Origin: Neisseria leonii
GTDB taxonomy: Bacteria > Pseudomonadota > Gammaproteobacteria > Burkholderiales > Neisseriaceae
Assembly: GCF_028776105.2 (NCBI RefSeq)
Contig: NZ_CP145606.1
Coordinates: 1,922,001-1,986,000 of the forward strand
Direction: 5' to 3'
DNA: 64,000 nt
Below, piece after piece: positions 62,965-64,000 of the stretch. Position 1 is the stretch's first letter. Each line of letters begins with the position of its first letter. Both the position numbers and the translations under genes were made by a program. The notes beneath the pieces are model-generated. The model saw only the letters and a list, made by a program, of their open reading frames with translations. It had not been told where the DNA came from and ran no database searches.

Positions 62965-64000
62965 AACAGTTATTTTCCCTGATTCCGAAAAAGGCCTTCG
63001 GCCGCCTGATTCAGACGGCCTCTGTTGCGGCTGCGGCCGCCGTGCTGTCTGCCTGCGCGCCGCAGCAGGCCGGTTATAAACCGACGGGGCCCGGCGTGGT
63101 CGATGTGATGGTGCCGTATGCGTCGGGCGGCGGTACGGATACTTGGGCGCGGTTTATCACGCAGGCGTTTGCCGATGTCAATCCCGACGTGAAGCGTTAC
63201 CAGGTGGTCAATGTGCCCGGCGGCGAAACCATTACCGGCACCAATGCGTTTGTGAAAAGCGGGGTGAAGACCGGTCAGTATGTGATGGTCGGTTCGGCAA
63301 CCACCTATTTTCAGGATATGTTGAACCACAAAGCCGCCAAGTTCGATTTCGCCGAGATGGAGCCGCTGGCTTTCAACGGTACGGGCGGCGTGGTGTGGAC
63401 GAGCGGCAAAAGCGGCATCAAGAATATCGGCGACCTGAAAAATGCACGGGAACCGTGGCTGTACGGCGGCATGAGTGCGTCGGGGCTGGATTTGATTGCA
63501 CTGCTGGCTTTGGAGGCACTCGGTGTGCCGAACCGCGGTGTGTTCGGCTTTGAAGGGCGCGGCCCGAGCCGTCTGGCGGTGCAGCGCGGTGAAACGGATC
63601 TGGATTTTCAGACGACTGCCGCCTATCTGTCGCAGCTGGCCGACGATGTGCCCTCCGGTAAAGTGGTGCCGCTGTTCAGCATGGGTATCCCGATTGACGG
63701 CAAAATCGAGCGCGATCCCAATCTGCCCGATATTCCGACTTTTGACGAGCTGTACCGCCAAATCGGCGGCCAAACCGAGCACCAGCGCATGGCGTATCAG
63801 GCGTTTCAGGCTTTCGTCGCGACCGGTCTCTACTACCAGAAAGGCTTGTGGGCGAATGCCGGTACCGGTGCCGAGGTGGCCGACCAATACGATGCGATGG
63901 TCAAAACACTGAATGCCGATCCGCAGTTTGCCGAAAAGGCCAAAGCGGCGCTTGGCGGCTACCAGCTGATTTCCGGCAAAGCCGCCAAGCAGGATTTTCA
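62961..64000 (+). CDS. TctC/Bug-family substrate-binding lipoprotein (partial)
   Basis: The first ~346 residues of a tripartite tricarboxylate transporter receptor; the gene continues past the window. A signal peptide with a lipobox (VLSACAPQ, lipidated Cys ~32) is followed by VDVMVPYASGGGTDTWARF, the Bug-family start. It would capture a carboxylate in the periplasm for TctAB, which may lie just downstream. The coding sequence starts in overlap with the preceding stop and contains a reverse DUS (about 63010-63020). Confidence 0.85.
   Translation, partial: MKQLFSLIPKKAFGRLIQTASVAAAAAVLSACAPQQAGYKPTGPGVVDVMVPYASGGGTDTWARFITQAFADVNPDVKRYQVVNVPGGETITGTNAFVKSGVKTGQYVMVGSATTYFQDMLNHKAAKFDFAEMEPLAFNGTGGVVWTSGKSGIKNIGDLKNAREPWLYGGMSASGLDLIALLALEALGVPNRGVFGFEGRGPSRLAVQRGETDLDFQTTAAYLSQLADDVPSGKVVPLFSMGIPIDGKIERDPNLPDIPTFDELYRQIGGQTEHQRMAYQAFQAFVATGLYYQKGLWANAGTGAEVADQYDAMVKTLNADPQFAEKAKAALGGYQLISGKAAKQDF

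Overview
The window comes from a member of the Neisseriaceae, most likely the genus Neisseria. The evidence is the dense scatter of the DNA uptake sequence in its AG dialect (aggccgtctgaa, with a few atgccgtctgaa copies), often paired head-to-head as terminators, together with Neisseria-like hisH/hisA/hisF, hemE, dxs and rRNA genes. The species cannot be fixed from what I can see; the metabolic content points to a commensal or animal-associated lineage rather than N. meningitidis or N. gonorrhoeae.

Layout. 0-2 kb: end of a histidine operon (hisH fragment, hisA, hisF). 2-6.6 kb: a membrane coiled-coil protein, the severed tail of a phage-type ATP-dependent DNA ligase lying directly behind the copper ATPase copA, a flavin reductase and a copZ-like chaperone. 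6.7-9.3 kb: hemE and a FadL-type outer-membrane channel. 9.3-15.5 kb: a complete rRNA operon (16S, tRNA-Ile, tRNA-Ala, 23S, 5S). 15.6-22 kb: a YgjP-like metalloprotease, thiG, a YciA-type thioesterase, thiS, an aldose-epimerase-like protein, a PPP-type phosphatase and dxs. 22-28.5 kb: a prophage scrap holding a giant polyvalent protein and a small gene tail, bounded on both sides by inverted copies of a palindromic repeat. 28.6-34 kb: a GapB-like GAPDH, an RsuA-type pseudouridine synthase and the putrescine permease/ATPase genes potGHI.

34.4-43.3 kb is the most unusual part. Six co-directional genes encode a hydantoinase, an N-carbamoyl amino acid hydrolase, a DUF917 (thiohydantoin desulfurase type) protein, a urocanase homologue lacking the urocanase Cys, an MHS-type transporter, and a signal-peptide-bearing HAL-fold lyase lacking the Ala-Ser-Gly cofactor triad. 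Together they match every step of ergothioneine breakdown to glutamate. The lyase gene carries a frame disruption in this sequence, so the first step may be off.

43.6-46.9 kb holds a cytochrome c' lipoprotein, a YdfG-type dehydrogenase, a DnaQ/UvrC-like nuclease and two tRNAs (Arg, Glu). 46.9-60.4 kb is a complete benzoate-to-TCA-cycle cluster: benK, a LysR regulator, catB, catC, catA, benABCDE, pcaI, pcaJ, pcaF and pcaD. Every step from benzoate uptake through catechol, muconate and 3-oxoadipate to succinyl-CoA plus acetyl-CoA is present. 60.7-64 kb holds radC, a PrpF-family isomerase and the start of a tricarboxylate-type binding lipoprotein.

Taken together, a Neisseria-type chromosome carries two adjacent catabolic modules (ergothioneine-like and benzoate) that contain uptake sequences between or inside their genes, so they look settled in the lineage rather than newly arrived. 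All functional calls rest on motif reading without database searches.
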